A stretch of DNA of 64,000 nt from CAZDBA01 sp965224765. GTDB taxonomy: Bacteria; Planctomycetota; Planctomycetia; Pirellulales; Pirellulaceae. The position numbers were made by a program, and so were the translations under genes. The notes below the pieces were generated by a model that searched no databases, was not told the origin of the DNA, and was given only the letters and a program-made list of their open reading frames with translations. Position 1 is the stretch's first letter, and every line of letters starts with the position of its first letter. Of the stretch, positions 16,150-26,516 are shown one piece after another. The stretch covers positions 8,523 to 72,522 of the forward strand of contig CBDDAC010000032.1 of the NCBI GenBank assembly GCA_965224765.1. The letters are read 5' to 3'.

Positions 16150-18597
16150 ATGGGACTGACCATGCGACAGCGAACTTCACACAAATTTGATCGAAGCGGA
16201 ATTCATTTTGGCCATTTAATCCCCGCGATCATTGGAGCCGTCCTCCTGGCCGCTTTCGCTCCTGCCAGCCAAGCGGTTGCTCAGGAAAACACAAAGACCC
16301 CGGTTTACGACTCGAAATCACGGCTTGACTGGCACCTCGCCCACATCCTGATGCGGGAGACGACCCCATTCGGCGATGCAAAATGGAAACACATTGGCCC
16401 TTCTCACATGAGCGGCCGCGTCACTGACATTGCCAAACCACTCGACAAACCTTTCACTTTCTATGTAACGACAGCTTCGGGCGGTGTATGGAAAACGACT
16501 AACGAAGGCACCCACTGGACTCCCCTTTTTGACGACGCACCATCGGCAGCTTGGGGCGCGATCGCAGTCGACCCGTCGAATTCAAAAACGCTCTGGATCG
16601 GCGGCGGCGAGTCAAACATCTTTCGCAGTAGCATGGCTGGTACGGGTGTTTATCGCAGCGACGATGAAGGTGTAACTTGGAAACACATGGGACTGGCCGA
16701 CACGCAGCACATTGCTCGGATCGCGGTTCACCCGAACGATTCCAATACTGTTTTCGTTGCTGCCGGTGGAAACGAATATACGAAAAGCGAAGAACGTGGA
16801 ATTTTCAAAACGACTGACAACGGCAAGACCTGGAAGAAAGTTCTCTATGAAAGCGATATGGCAGGCGGCAACGATGTTCTGATCGACCCCAAGAATCCGG
16901 ACATCATGTACGCCTCAATGTGGCATCGCATTCGGCACGCTTGGTCAGATCCGGTTCCAGGCCCTGGTGGCGGCATTTATAAATCAACTGATGGCGGAGA
17001 AACGTGGGCCAGAAAAACAGGAGGCTTGCCACCGCGTGACACAAGTGGCCGGATTGGAATTTCACTTTCCGCATCAAACCGGGACATCATTTACGCGCTG
17101 ATCGACAACCACGACATCGCTCGCAAAGCAAAAGAGGACGAGCGCGATTCGTACGGACGTCCCAAGAAAGATGTCATCAAGGGCGCTGAAGTTTTTCGAT
17201 CCGACGACGGCGGCGAGACGTGGAAACAAGCAAGTGAAAAAAGCCGCATGATGGAAGGCTTGTTTTCGACTTATGGCTGGGTCTTCAGCCAGATTCGAGT
17301 CGATCCGAGCGACCCTGACACGGTTTACATCATGGGAGTTTCGTTGCTCAAATCGACGGACGGAGGTGTCAAATTCAAGCGACTGTTCGACCGTGGTCTG
17401 CACGCCGATCATCATGCGATGTGGATCGATCCAGACAACTCTGACTTCGTCCTCAATGGGAACGATGGCGGATTGAACATTTCGTATGACGGTGGTGGCT
17501 CTTGGAAGAACCTTGAGAACCTGCCAGTGGTGCAATTCTATAACGTGGAAGTCGACAACCAGAAACCATTCAACGTTTATGGATCCGTCCAGGACAATCA
17601 CAGCTGGACTGGCCCATCGAACCAATCGCCCGGTCGTAGCGATCCCTATAACTGGAAACGTACTTCGGGCGGTGAAGCAAGTTATCACGCGATCGATCCC
17701 GATGATGAGGACACGCTGTATGCCGAAATGTTCTACGGCAGCATCATGCGAACGAACCTGGCGACCCGCGAACGAACGAACATCAAACCTAAACCGGCCG
17801 AAGGCGAACCACCATTGCGTGGGCAATGGCTCGCACCGTTCATGCTATCAAAGCACAATTCGCGAGTCGTTTATCACGGCATGAATCACTTGTTCCGCAG
17901 CATGAATCGTGGTGACGATTGGGAACAAATCAGCCCCCGACCTGACTCACAATGATTCAGAAAAGCAGGGCAAACATTTCCTTTGCAACGATTAGTTCCA
18001 TCAGCGAATCGCCCACTCAAATTCGGATTGCTATACGTCGGTACGGATGATGGACGGTTGCATGTTTCGCGCGACAGCGGGCAAAACTGGAAAGAAATCT
18101 TGAACGGATTGCCTAAGCATAAATGGGTCTCCCGCGTCATCGCGTCAAAGTACGACGAAGGCACAGTCTACATGACTCAGAATGGGAAACGGGACAACGA
18201 CTTCCAGGTCTATGTTTGGAAGTCAACGGACTATGGCGAAATATGGACCGACATCAGCTCGAATATTCCGGGTGGACCGGCGAATGTGATTCGTGAAGAC
18301 CCTTGGGCTGCCAATGTGCTTTATGTTGGGACGGACATGGGCGTTTACGTCACCAATGACAACGCCGAAACCTGGGAAGTCCTCGGGAGCAAGCTGCCAA
18401 TTACTTTTGTTCATGACATCGCGATCCAAGAGCGCGATCAAGTCATGGTCATTGCCACTCACGGTCGAGGAATTCACACGCTTAAGATCCGCGACCTTGA
18501 TCGGAATAATGGCGAAGAGGAAGCGGAAGAAAAGGAAGCGGAAGAAAAGGAAGCGAAGGAAGACGAAGGCGACGATGACAAAAAGAGAGACGATTGA
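16150..18597 (+). pseudogene. Secreted BNR / sortilin-like beta-propeller protein, frameshifted
   Basis: A signal peptide (AIIGAVLLAAFAPASQAVAQ) is followed by many Asp-box motifs such as S-T-D-G-G-E-T-W and YRSDDEGVTW. This is the two-propeller layout of the VPS10/BNR-like glycosyl-hydrolase-type family common in planctomycetes and Acidobacteria. Around 17934-18015 three extra single bases (in CCCCC, AAA and CCC) break the frame. Correcting them reads ISPDLTHNDSEKQG, NISFATIS, SISESPLKFGLLYVGTDDG and gives 815 codons including stop. The C-terminus is a highly charged Glu/Lys/Asp tail. The role is unknown; the family was named from sialidase-type repeats but most members have no shown activity. 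Confidence 0.85.
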
Positions 18598-18801
18598 ATT
18601 TGAACTAAGAGTCCAAAAGCGGTTTCAGAACTGCTCATGGCTGGGGCTGCTAGTCTCTGTTAAAACGAAAACTTGAGGTTGGCAGTCCCAGCCACGATTT
18701 CAAAACCTGTTTTGAATTACTGACCCTTGCCTTTCAATCGATGTTGGCGATCATAGACGTTTGTCGCCAACCCCGCCTCCGCCGAATCAACGTCGTTGTT
18801 C

Positions 18802-20871
18802 ATGAAGTTCAAAACATCCAAAGGCCGATTCGGAGAATTTCTGGAGAAGTTTCGCAAAGGCGAATTCAAATCTGAGAAACAAGACGACGAAGATTCAGGC
18901 GACGACTCCAGCGATGATGATTCTGGCGATCGTGGATCGGGCAAACGCAAGAAAAAGCGATCGGATCCAGAGAAGAAGAAACAACGCCGTAGCTATTTGA
19001 GGCTCTACATCAACCAACTTTGGCCCCATTGGAAAATGGTCGCCTTGCTGGGATTGCTGGCCGTCGGTGTTTCAGTGCTGGAGATCATCCAGCCTCTGTT
19101 CGCACGCCACATCATCGACAACGTTCTGTTGACGGATCTTGAACCAGCCACTCGTTTCTACCGGCTCAACGTGGTCGGCGGAATTTTCCTGGTCGTTGTC
19201 CTGTTAACCCGAATCATGGGCGTAGGTCGCGCATGGAACCAACGACTGCTCAATGTCCGTGTAATCTTGACGCTGCGGCGAGCATTGTTCGACCGACTCA
19301 TTCGCCTGCCACTGGACAAGCTTTCGGACATGAAAGTCGGCGGGATCATTTCCCGTTTGACTGACGACATCAACAAAACGACTGGCCTGTTGCAGATGGC
19401 CGTCATCTCACCAGGCGTCGCGATACTGCGATTGCTGTTGGCGATGGTGATTCTGTTCTCATTGAATTGGAAACTCGCGTTAACGGCGCTTGGAATCGTG
19501 CCGCCAATCATGTTGCTCAGCATGATTGCGATCCGACGCATTCGGCCAATCTATCGCGCCATCCGCAAAGACGTTTCCTATGTCGATGGACGTGTAGGTG
19601 AAGCATTTCAGGGAATCCGCGCCGTACGGGCGTTTGGCGGTGAACATCGCGAATCCCATGAGTACACGGTCGGTCACCACATGATCACTCGGATGCGGAT
19701 GTTTGCGGCCCGACGTGAGATCATCCTTTGGAGCACATGGGGATTCTTGATGGCGCTGATCGGCGTCGTCATCACATGGGCAGGTGGATATTGGTACCTG
19801 AACGATATCGCCAACGACGTTCCCGTTGGACAGCGAACGACGATTGGCGACATCTCTGCCTTTCAATTTTATACATTGCTATTGTTGAACCCTGTCTGGC
19901 AAATCGTCGAGTCGCTCACCGAGCTACAACGATCGCTGGCGTCAATGGAACGCGTATTTGAAGTCCTCGAGACTCCAATCGACAAACCCGATCGCGAGAA
20001 TGCGATCGAAGCGGGAACTGAAGTTAATGAGATCGCGTTTGAGGGTGTTTGGTTCGCTTACAAAGACGATGAAAACCAAAAGGTCTCGTCAAATGGTTCG
20101 CCGCCTGGAGACTCTAATGAAGCCCAAGAGGAATCCAGCGGCGTCACAAACGCAGATCCCGATCCGCCTCCAGAGCCAAAAGATGTCATCAAGAATTTTA
20201 ACTTGACAGTTCCGGGCGGCAGTGTGGTTGCGTTTGTCGGCCGAAGCGGCGCGGGCAAGACAACGATCACGGATTTAGTGGCCCGATTTTACGACCCGAC
20301 TCGCGGAAGAATAACGCTTAACGGCCACGATTTGCGCGAATACCAGCTTGGATCGTTTCGCGATTTGATTGGAGTCGTCCAGCAGGAGGTGTTTTTGTTC
20401 GATGGAACGGTGTTTGAAAACATCGCTTATGCCAATCGTGACGCAACACGCGAACAAGTCATTGAAGCGGCCTGTCGCGCCAACGCCGATGAGTTTATTC
20501 AGGATTTGCCTGAAGGATACGATTCAGTAATTGGCGAGCGGGGAGTCAAACTTTCGGGCGGGCAGCGCCAACGGCTATCGATCGCCAGGGCGTTGTTGGC
20601 CGATCCGCAGATTCTGATCCTTGACGAAGCGACCAGCAACCTTGACACCGAAAGCGAACAGCTGATTCAACAGTCGATGACAACGCTTCTGAAAAACCGC
20701 ACGACGTTTATCATCGCGCATCGGCTTTCCACGATCACTCACGCCGATCAAATTGTTGTCATCGAAGAAGGCGAGATCATGGAAAAAGGAACACACGAAT
20801 CATTGATTTCGAAAAACGGACTCTACGCTGAAATGATTCGGCGTCAGCATGATGCTGTTAGCTTGGGCTAG
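18802..20871 (+). CDS. MsbA-like ABC exporter (fused membrane and ATPase domains)
   Basis: About 689 aa. A charged N-terminal extension rich in Asp/Ser and Lys precedes an ABC type-1 transmembrane domain with six helices (first WKMVALLGLLAVGVSVLEI). The nucleotide-binding domain follows: Walker A VGRSGAGKTT, Q-loop VVQQEVFLFDGTVFENI, signature LSGGQRQRLS, Walker B ILILDEATSNLD and H-loop HRLSTI. An Asp/Pro/Ser-rich insertion of about 45 aa lies between the first strand (VWFAYKDDE) and the rest of the ATPase. It probably acts as a homodimer exporting lipid or drug. ATG at 18802 is preferred over TTG at 18796. Confidence 0.92.
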   Translation: MKFKTSKGRFGEFLEKFRKGEFKSEKQDDEDSGDDSSDDDSGDRGSGKRKKKRSDPEKKKQRRSYLRLYINQLWPHWKMVALLGLLAVGVSVLEIIQPLFARHIIDNVLLTDLEPATRFYRLNVVGGIFLVVVLLTRIMGVGRAWNQRLLNVRVILTLRRALFDRLIRLPLDKLSDMKVGGIISRLTDDINKTTGLLQMAVISPGVAILRLLLAMVILFSLNWKLALTALGIVPPIMLLSMIAIRRIRPIYRAIRKDVSYVDGRVGEAFQGIRAVRAFGGEHRESHEYTVGHHMITRMRMFAARREIILWSTWGFLMALIGVVITWAGGYWYLNDIANDVPVGQRTTIGDISAFQFYTLLLLNPVWQIVESLTELQRSLASMERVFEVLETPIDKPDRENAIEAGTEVNEIAFEGVWFAYKDDENQKVSSNGSPPGDSNEAQEESSGVTNADPDPPPEPKDVIKNFNLTVPGGSVVAFVGRSGAGKTTITDLVARFYDPTRGRITLNGHDLREYQLGSFRDLIGVVQQEVFLFDGTVFENIAYANRDATREQVIEAACRANADEFIQDLPEGYDSVIGERGVKLSGGQRQRLSIARALLADPQILILDEATSNLDTESEQLIQQSMTTLLKNRTTFIIAHRLSTITHADQIVVIEEGEIMEKGTHESLISKNGLYAEMIRRQHDAVSLG

Positions 20872-21273
20872 GAAATCAACGGCACAAAACGTCCGCCTAA
20901 AAATGGCTTTGGCAAACTCACGCGGGGCTAGATGTGTGAGCCTTATCGCGCCAGCGTCCGGGCCGGATAGAGGGGTGCGGGCGCTACGACGCTTAGACAT
21001 CGCAGAACGTTGGACCCTTGCCTGACGGCGCCGCAAGGCCACGGCTCAGCCATCCTGAATAAACCCCGCCAAGTCGCTCCTTTCCGCATTTCGACGTGTG
21101 TTGCCGAACATTTCTTATTGGGAAAAAGTAATCCTTCCTGATTTCGATCGCATTATCTACAATCGCGGTACAATGAGGGGAGGTTCGCGCTTTACCAAAC
21201 GCTTGCCACCCCAAAACCTATTGTCTATTTTTTGAAACCTCGATTTCTTGAGACGTCGATTCGGAGACACCAA
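20872..21273. other. Intergenic region, no gene
   Basis: 20930-21060 holds GC-rich host-type palindromic motifs (GTGAGCC, GCGCCAGCG, CCGGGCCGG, CGGCTCAGCC) related to the repeat at 52898. The end carries the ribosome-binding site GGAGAC just before the ATG at 21274. No coding region recognised. Confidence 0.5.
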
Positions 21274-22638
21274 ATGAACCGTTATTGGATTATTCTTGCC
21301 AGCGTTGTCCTTTGCTCGTGCAGCAACGAAACCGCGAAAGTTCCGACTGCGCCTGCTCCCGACAGCCCCAAAATTGCTTTTAACAATTCATCCATTGATT
21401 TGGACTCCGCTGACGGTGGGGGCCACCAAGCCGGAGATGCCGCCGTACTGAGCTCTTTTTCTCTCTCTCTTGGCGAGAATCCCAATGACGAGAAAAAAGC
21501 AGCCAAGGCATTCAAGACAATTGACGATGAGTTTCGCACTCGAATCGCCGAGTTAAAAGACCTCGTTGCGGCCGCAAAATCGAAAGACGAAAAGACTCGC
21601 TTGTTCGCCGAACAAAATCCGACGAACGAAATCGCGGATCGTTTTATGGAGTTGGCTAAGACGTATCCGGAAACTCCGTCGGCTCGCGACGCTGTCTTGT
21701 TCGTCGTCGGGCAAACAATTGGAACTCGAAAGCAGGATGCAGTCGCATTGCTGGTCGAAAAATATGCAGACACGATTAAGCTCTCCAAAGTCGTCGATAC
21801 GTTGAAGAATGAAATTCCAAACCCGCGATTGGAAAAACTGTTCCACCAAGTTATCGAAAAGGCTTCTACTGACAAAGCGAAGGCCAATGCGTTGTATGGC
21901 TATGCAAAATTCTGTGCTCAAATTCCGTTCTACAAAAAAACACTTGCGTACAACCCGGCCTATGCAGCCCGACTTCCCAAGGCCCAACTTGAATACATCA
22001 ACCGTGATCGCACCGAAAAAGAATTGGCGACCGTCGCCAACGCTTTGCAGACCGTGATCGATCAATACGGCGATCTCAAGTTCCAGGGTGGACGAACCTA
22101 CGGCGAAGTCGCCACGAACGAACTGTTCGAGCTGAATCACCTGCAGGTTGGCTTGGAAGCGCCCGAAATTGAAGCAAAAGACTTAGACGGAGTTTCCTTT
22201 AGACTTTCCGATTACCGTGGCAAAGTCGTACTGCTCGATTTCTGGGGACACTGGTGCCCGCCATGCCGCGCGATGTACGATCATGAGCGGTTTATAACCA
22301 ACAAGTTGAAAGACAAACCCTTTGTTTTGTTGGGCGTCAACAGTGACACCGATCTCGACACTGCCCGCGAAGCCGTTCGTAGCGAAACGCTGAGTTGGCG
22401 GCATTTTTGGAATGGTGAAGAGGGAACCCGCGGGCCGATTGCCGCGACTTGGAATATTGAGTCTTGGCCGACGCTCTACCTGATCGATGAGAATGGCATC
22501 ATTCGATACAAAGGCGTCTTGGGTGATGAAATTGATGAAGGCATCAAAGCTCTATTGGCTGAAATGGGTCACGAAGTTGACTTAACCGAAACCGCCGGAT
22601 TTACCGGCTCCGAATCTCACGGTGAATCGGTACGATGA
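21274..22638 (+). CDS. TlpA/ResA-like thiol-disulfide redoxin lipoprotein
   Basis: 454 aa from the ATG at 21274, preceded by GGAGAC. The N-terminus (MNRYWIILASVVLCSCSNE) is a lipoprotein signal with Cys after VLCS. The middle is a helical region of about 250 aa. The C-terminal ~150 aa is a TlpA-type thioredoxin fold: EAPEIEAKDLDG, VVLLDFWGHWCPPCRAMYDHE with the WCPPC redox pair, and WPTLYLIDENGIIRYKG with the cis-Pro. It likely reduces or isomerises disulfides on the outer side of the cytoplasmic membrane. Its TGA overlaps the ATG of the next gene (ATGA), so the two are translationally coupled. Confidence 0.9.
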   Translation: MNRYWIILASVVLCSCSNETAKVPTAPAPDSPKIAFNNSSIDLDSADGGGHQAGDAAVLSSFSLSLGENPNDEKKAAKAFKTIDDEFRTRIAELKDLVAAAKSKDEKTRLFAEQNPTNEIADRFMELAKTYPETPSARDAVLFVVGQTIGTRKQDAVALLVEKYADTIKLSKVVDTLKNEIPNPRLEKLFHQVIEKASTDKAKANALYGYAKFCAQIPFYKKTLAYNPAYAARLPKAQLEYINRDRTEKELATVANALQTVIDQYGDLKFQGGRTYGEVATNELFELNHLQVGLEAPEIEAKDLDGVSFRLSDYRGKVVLLDFWGHWCPPCRAMYDHERFITNKLKDKPFVLLGVNSDTDLDTAREAVRSETLSWRHFWNGEEGTRGPIAATWNIESWPTLYLIDENGIIRYKGVLGDEIDEGIKALLAEMGHEVDLTETAGFTGSESHGESVR

Positions 22639-24038
22639 TCTCGTGGGCAACACGTCGAAGTGGGTCGTTCGAATTCCACGTCTTGATTCTCTTGGTCGTC
22701 TCGCTCATTAGCCTGACGGCCCGTGGTGAATTATCCGCTTGTCAGGTGACGACAACTGACAACTCGGACGAAAAAGGCCGCAATTGGCATCAATGGCGAG
22801 GCCCAGATGCGACGGGCGTTTCCAAAACGGCGGATCCCCCGCTGAATTGGAATGACCAGACCAACATCAAGTGGAAAATCCCAATCGCCGGTGAAGGCAG
22901 TTCGACTCCGATCGTCTGGGGCGACGTCATTTTCATCTTGTCCGCGATTGAAACCAACGACGTACCGAAAGTTCCCGCCGTCGTTTCGCCAGAGTCGATT
23001 CCGAAGCCGCCCAACAAAATTGTCGAGTTCGCCGTTTGGTGCGTCGAACGAAAAAACGGTGATGTACGATGGAAAAAGGTCGTCACCGATGCGGCCCCCC
23101 ACGAAGGCCGGCATGAATCAACGACCTACGCGGCCGCTTCGCCGACAACCGATGGCAAGTACATCTATGCTTCGTTCGGCTCGTACGGAGTCTTTTGCCT
23201 GTCGTTCGAAGGTGATTTAGTATGGCAGCGTGACCTTGGTGACATGCGCACCCGTCGCGGCTGGGGAGAAGCCGTTTCGCCCGCCCTGCATGACAATTTT
23301 GTCGTTGTCAATTGGGACCAGGAAGACCAATCGGCAATCTTCGTACTCGATGCCACCACGGGCAAAACCGTTTGGACGAAGGAGCGAGATGAACCGACGA
23401 CTTGGGCAACACCCCTGATTACTGAATTCAACGGCACGACGCAATTGATCACCAATGGAACGAATCGGATTCGCAGCTACAACCTGGCCAATGGTGAGCT
23501 CATTTGGGAGACCAATGGGACGACTTTGAATGCGATCCCCTGCCCTGTTCGCGTTGGCGACAATGTGATTTGCATGGCAGGCTATCAGGGCAATATGGCA
23601 ATGTCTGTTTCGCTCGCGTCCAAGGGCGAAGTCGACTTCAATGCCACTGGCCCTGATCAAGCAGTAACCTGGAAGTACGAAAAGGATACGCCCTACGTTC
23701 CTTCGCCTCTGGTGATCGACGGGAAATTGTATTTCACGAAAAGTAACAAAGCGTTGCTGAATTGCCTGGATGTTGAAACGGGGCGGCCGATATTCGAGTT
23801 GGCTCGCCTGCCAGGACTGCGAAGCATGTACGCCTCGCCAGTCGCGGCGGCGAATCGACTCTACCTGACTTCGAGAATGGGCACGACGCTTGTCATCGAT
23901 AGCGGCCCTGAAATGAAAGTGCTTGCCACCAATCATTTGAACGCTGAAATCGATGCGACGCCCGCCTTGGCAGGCAATCAAATCTTCCTGCGAAGCCGGC
24001 AATACCTGTACTGCATCGAAGACTCTAGCTCCAAATGA
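22635..24038 (+). CDS. Secreted PQQ-like (BamB-type) beta-propeller protein
   Basis: 467 aa, with an N-terminal hydrophobic signal sequence (FHVLILLVVSLISLTARG). Repeated propeller blades follow, including WHQWRGPDATGVS, the planctomycete start motif of this family, then GDVRWKKVV, GDLVWQRDLGD, TGKTVWTKERD and NGELIWETNGT. It is probably exported and acts as a binding scaffold. It lacks features that would prove PQQ binding or dehydrogenase activity. It overlaps the upstream redoxin gene by 4 bp and likely forms an operon with it. Confidence 0.88.
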   Translation: MISWATRRSGSFEFHVLILLVVSLISLTARGELSACQVTTTDNSDEKGRNWHQWRGPDATGVSKTADPPLNWNDQTNIKWKIPIAGEGSSTPIVWGDVIFILSAIETNDVPKVPAVVSPESIPKPPNKIVEFAVWCVERKNGDVRWKKVVTDAAPHEGRHESTTYAAASPTTDGKYIYASFGSYGVFCLSFEGDLVWQRDLGDMRTRRGWGEAVSPALHDNFVVVNWDQEDQSAIFVLDATTGKTVWTKERDEPTTWATPLITEFNGTTQLITNGTNRIRSYNLANGELIWETNGTTLNAIPCPVRVGDNVICMAGYQGNMAMSVSLASKGEVDFNATGPDQAVTWKYEKDTPYVPSPLVIDGKLYFTKSNKALLNCLDVETGRPIFELARLPGLRSMYASPVAAANRLYLTSRMGTTLVIDSGPEMKVLATNHLNAEIDATPALAGNQIFLRSRQYLYCIEDSSSK

Positions 24039-24286
24039 CACTTACTTGTAAGTAAACCCGAACAGCTACAAGTTCATTAAACGACATCGCGATTCGGCGC
24101 TCTGTCAACCACGATTACCCAACCGTCAATTCTTCACTTTTCTGTGGGATTCCATGGGTTTCCACTCTACAAAGACTCAAAATTCGCAAGCTTATTTCTT
24201 GCTGTGACCAGTCGTGTCACGGGTATCTCGAATAATAGGAGTGTCAGGGAAACCAAAGCAATGGGATCCCTCCCAGAGATTTTGAA

Positions 24287-24527
24287 GTGAGTAAATACAA
24301 TGACATTTCCCCGAAGAAAGCCATCAACAAGTTTTCATGCGTTTTTGGTCGAGCCATTGCCCGGTTTTGAGCCGACCAACTGGCAGGACAAGCCTCAGCA
24401 CTACCGCATCGTCGAGTACTTGGGCGCAAAGCGCTTCAAAGGCCGCGCCGACGCTTGGCGATTCTTGCACAATCACGAAGCCATCGACTCCGGCAACGTC
24501 GGCACATGGGCTATCTACGTCGATTGA
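24287..24527 (+). pseudogene. Small conserved-looking hypothetical protein, one frameshift
   Basis: Reading from GTG 24287 gives SKYNDISPKKAINKFSCVFGRAIARF. One extra T in CGGTTTTGAG (about 24362-24366) then breaks the frame, and the continuing frame gives FEPTNWQDKPQHYRIVEYLG and a basic/aromatic C-terminus ending AIYVD. The corrected length is 80 codons including stop. Both halves look protein-like and join smoothly, which is why I treat them as one gene. I do not recognise the family. The 24039-24286 stretch before it shows no gene. Confidence 0.5.
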
Positions 24528-24670
24528 TAATGACCCAACACATGAAGTACGCTCCCGGTTTCTGAATTCGCTCCCACATCAGAATGTCCGTAAAGAAAGC
24601 CCTGCAAGAAACCGGGCTTTCTGAGCGTGACATCGATTCGCAGAATTATTGAGCCATCAAAGTGCAACGG

Positions 24671-24871
24671 TTAGTGCGCTGCCTCAATTGCATCCGGCAA
24701 CATTGACAGCGTTCCTGTACCTCGCGCCAATTTTTGCCAATCAGAAGAATCAGCAAATTTTGCCTCATCGTTGCCTCTTACACGACCGATGAAGCCGATT
24801 GGGCGCTCCTTATGATTGATTATGTACTCTTGGGAATCAGTGATGTTTGCACAAAATCGAATACCAACCAT
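24671..24871 (-). CDS. Small hypothetical protein, 66 aa
   Basis: A short open frame with protein-like composition (QEYIINHKERPIGFIGRVRG, DWQKLARGTGTLS). It overlaps the start of the plus-strand outer-membrane protein gene at 24843 by about 30 bp. No family recognised. It may be spurious. Confidence 0.35.
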   Translation of the reverse strand: MVGIRFCANITDSQEYIINHKERPIGFIGRVRGNDEAKFADSSDWQKLARGTGTLSMLPDAIEAAH

Positions 24872-26021
24872 TTGCGTGCTTCCGTCGAAATGGATCTATC
24901 GGTCAGTTCTTTTCGTTAGCCTGTTTGGATTACCGATCGTTTCGATAGCTGCTCAACATATGCAACCCGTGCCACACCAACAAATGGTCACGCAGTTTTC
25001 GGATGGGAATTTCGCACGGTCCGACTACGGTCAAATGGTAGCCAATCCTCAACAAGGTTCCGTGCCCTATCTTGAATCGCGCGTTGCCAACCTGGAAGCA
25101 CAGATTCAATCGTTGCAAATCGGCGCAGACTGCTGGGGAGATTCCAAGTGCGACGGATGTCAAGCTGGAGGGTTCTACGCCGGCGCGGCCGTTGTCTGGG
25201 CTAAGCCACACTTCAAAGAAGCATTTCAGTATTCTCAAACGAATGTTCTCAACGGACAACAAACTTTGTTCCCGTTCGACTATGACTACGAGGCGTCGCC
25301 ACGCATTTGGGCTGGATATAGAAACCCTGATGGCGTTGGTGTTCGCGCAACCTATTGGAATTTTGATGCAACTGGAAACGGTGCAGCCAATACGTCAGAT
25401 GGTTTTAACATTTACGGGGCACATGCGATCACGATTATTTTCCCAGCAAACATCTTTGCAGCTGCTCCCGGCTCGACTCTAACCACGCAGGACCAATTGG
25501 AAACGGAGATCACAAATCTTTATGGAACTTACGATACGAATCTAAACGATATTGAAGTAAGTGTTGGTGCTGGCCTTCGATACGCCAGGCTCAGGCAATC
25601 TTTGTCGGCAACCGTCAGTGGCTCGGGACCAGCTGCGTCATTGAATTGGACGCGTGAGTATGACGGACTTGGGCCAAGCATTACGCTTGACGCAAAAAAA
25701 CAATTGGGGGAAACTCGATTCTCTGCCGTTGCCGCTGGCGGTGGTTCACTATTGTTTGGCACCAAGTCAATCAATCGCACCGTCATAGGTGACCAAAGTC
25801 CACAGCCAGCCAGCCCGTTCTTGAGACTGAACGATGCCGATGAAGTTGTAGGAATTGGCGAACTGAGTTTGGGGCTTGAATGGGCAACGACGACGCGCCG
25901 AGGGTCGCAGCTTTCTGTTCGCGGCACTTACGAAAGCCAGCTGTGGGCTGAAGCTGGTGCCCCCACGCTCGGATTTCTCGGATTTCAGGGTTTCGGAATT
26001 CAAGCCGAACTGAGTCGATAG
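24843..26021 (+). CDS. Outer-membrane beta-barrel protein (Lpg1974-like)
   Basis: About 392 aa from the ATG at 24843; an upstream ATG at 24816 is also in frame. A signal peptide (SVLFVSLFGLPIVSIAAQ) is followed by a short Gln-rich linker and a coiled-coil stretch (LESRVANLEAQIQSLQI). A Cys pair comes next, then a barrel domain beginning GGFYAGAAVVWAKPHF, with alternating amphipathic strands such as PRIWAGYRNPDGVGVRATYW and a final aromatic-containing strand GFQGFGIQAEL. This is the layout of planctomycete Lpg1974-type pore-forming proteins. The molecule passed is unknown. Confidence 0.75.
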   Translation: MFAQNRIPTICVLPSKWIYRSVLFVSLFGLPIVSIAAQHMQPVPHQQMVTQFSDGNFARSDYGQMVANPQQGSVPYLESRVANLEAQIQSLQIGADCWGDSKCDGCQAGGFYAGAAVVWAKPHFKEAFQYSQTNVLNGQQTLFPFDYDYEASPRIWAGYRNPDGVGVRATYWNFDATGNGAANTSDGFNIYGAHAITIIFPANIFAAAPGSTLTTQDQLETEITNLYGTYDTNLNDIEVSVGAGLRYARLRQSLSATVSGSGPAASLNWTREYDGLGPSITLDAKKQLGETRFSAVAAGGGSLLFGTKSINRTVIGDQSPQPASPFLRLNDADEVVGIGELSLGLEWATTTRRGSQLSVRGTYESQLWAEAGAPTLGFLGFQGFGIQAELSR

Positions 26022-26159
26022 GGAAACAGGTTTTGGAAAATCTCTTTACACGGAAACCGCCAATTCTGCGATTGGCGTAAAGCATCGCTCCGCTGTCGCG
26101 TTTTGGTTTACCACGCCGCGGACACCGCCTCTTGGCAACGTGATTTCTTTTTGGTAAAC

Positions 26160-26224
26160 TGATTGCAGTTGCGACGCTTGTTGGCTTCGGTGAGAAGCGG
26201 TGTCGTAGAAACCTTCCGTTAAGC
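26160..26224 (+). repeat. attC-like site, right arm (R' GTTAAGC)
   Basis: The segment CTTCGGTGAGAAGCGGTGTCG, then GTAGAAACCTTCCGTTAAGCGACC, is homologous to the right arms of the attC-like sites at 27299-27418 and 27855-28129. R' GTTAAGC at 26218-26224 fits the GTTRRRY consensus. A ParDE cassette begins straight after it. I could not find its left arm, so it is incomplete or diverged. Confidence 0.6.
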
Positions 26225-26228
26225 GACC

Positions 26229-26513
26229 CTAGAGAAACGGGAATTCGAGGCCGCCCCTTCTTACTCGCACGATCTCAAGCGCCTGCTCGTGCTGCCGAAA
26301 AAAGATGATGTAGCCGCCAACGTAGGTCGACCGGATACCTTCACCAAGATCGGAACGTTCGTCGCCGACATCAGGATGTTTGGCCAACATTCGGCACTTC
26401 TCCCGGATTTTCACTGCCAATTCTCGCGCTGCCTTCGGTCTATCCTTCGCTATGAATGTAGCGATTTCTTTCAGGTCGTCTTTCGACGCATCAGAATACC
26501 GAAGTTTAGGCAT
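26229..26513 (-). CDS. ParE/RelE-type toxin
   Basis: 94 aa with the ParE fold pattern: MPKLRYSDASKDDLKEIATFIA, an Arg/Lys-rich helix, HPDVGDERSDLGEGIRSTYVGGY, then IIFFRQHEQALEIVRV. Family role: type II toxin, usually a gyrase or ribosome-dependent mRNA poison. It lies 3 bp downstream of its antitoxin gene. The pair fills a cassette between attC-like sites, on the strand opposite to the usual cassette orientation. Toxin-antitoxin pairs are frequent in integron arrays, where they stabilise the array. Confidence 0.85.
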   Translation of the reverse strand: MPKLRYSDASKDDLKEIATFIAKDRPKAARELAVKIREKCRMLAKHPDVGDERSDLGEGIRSTYVGGYIIFFRQHEQALEIVRVRRGGLEFPFL

Positions 26514-26516
26514 TGT

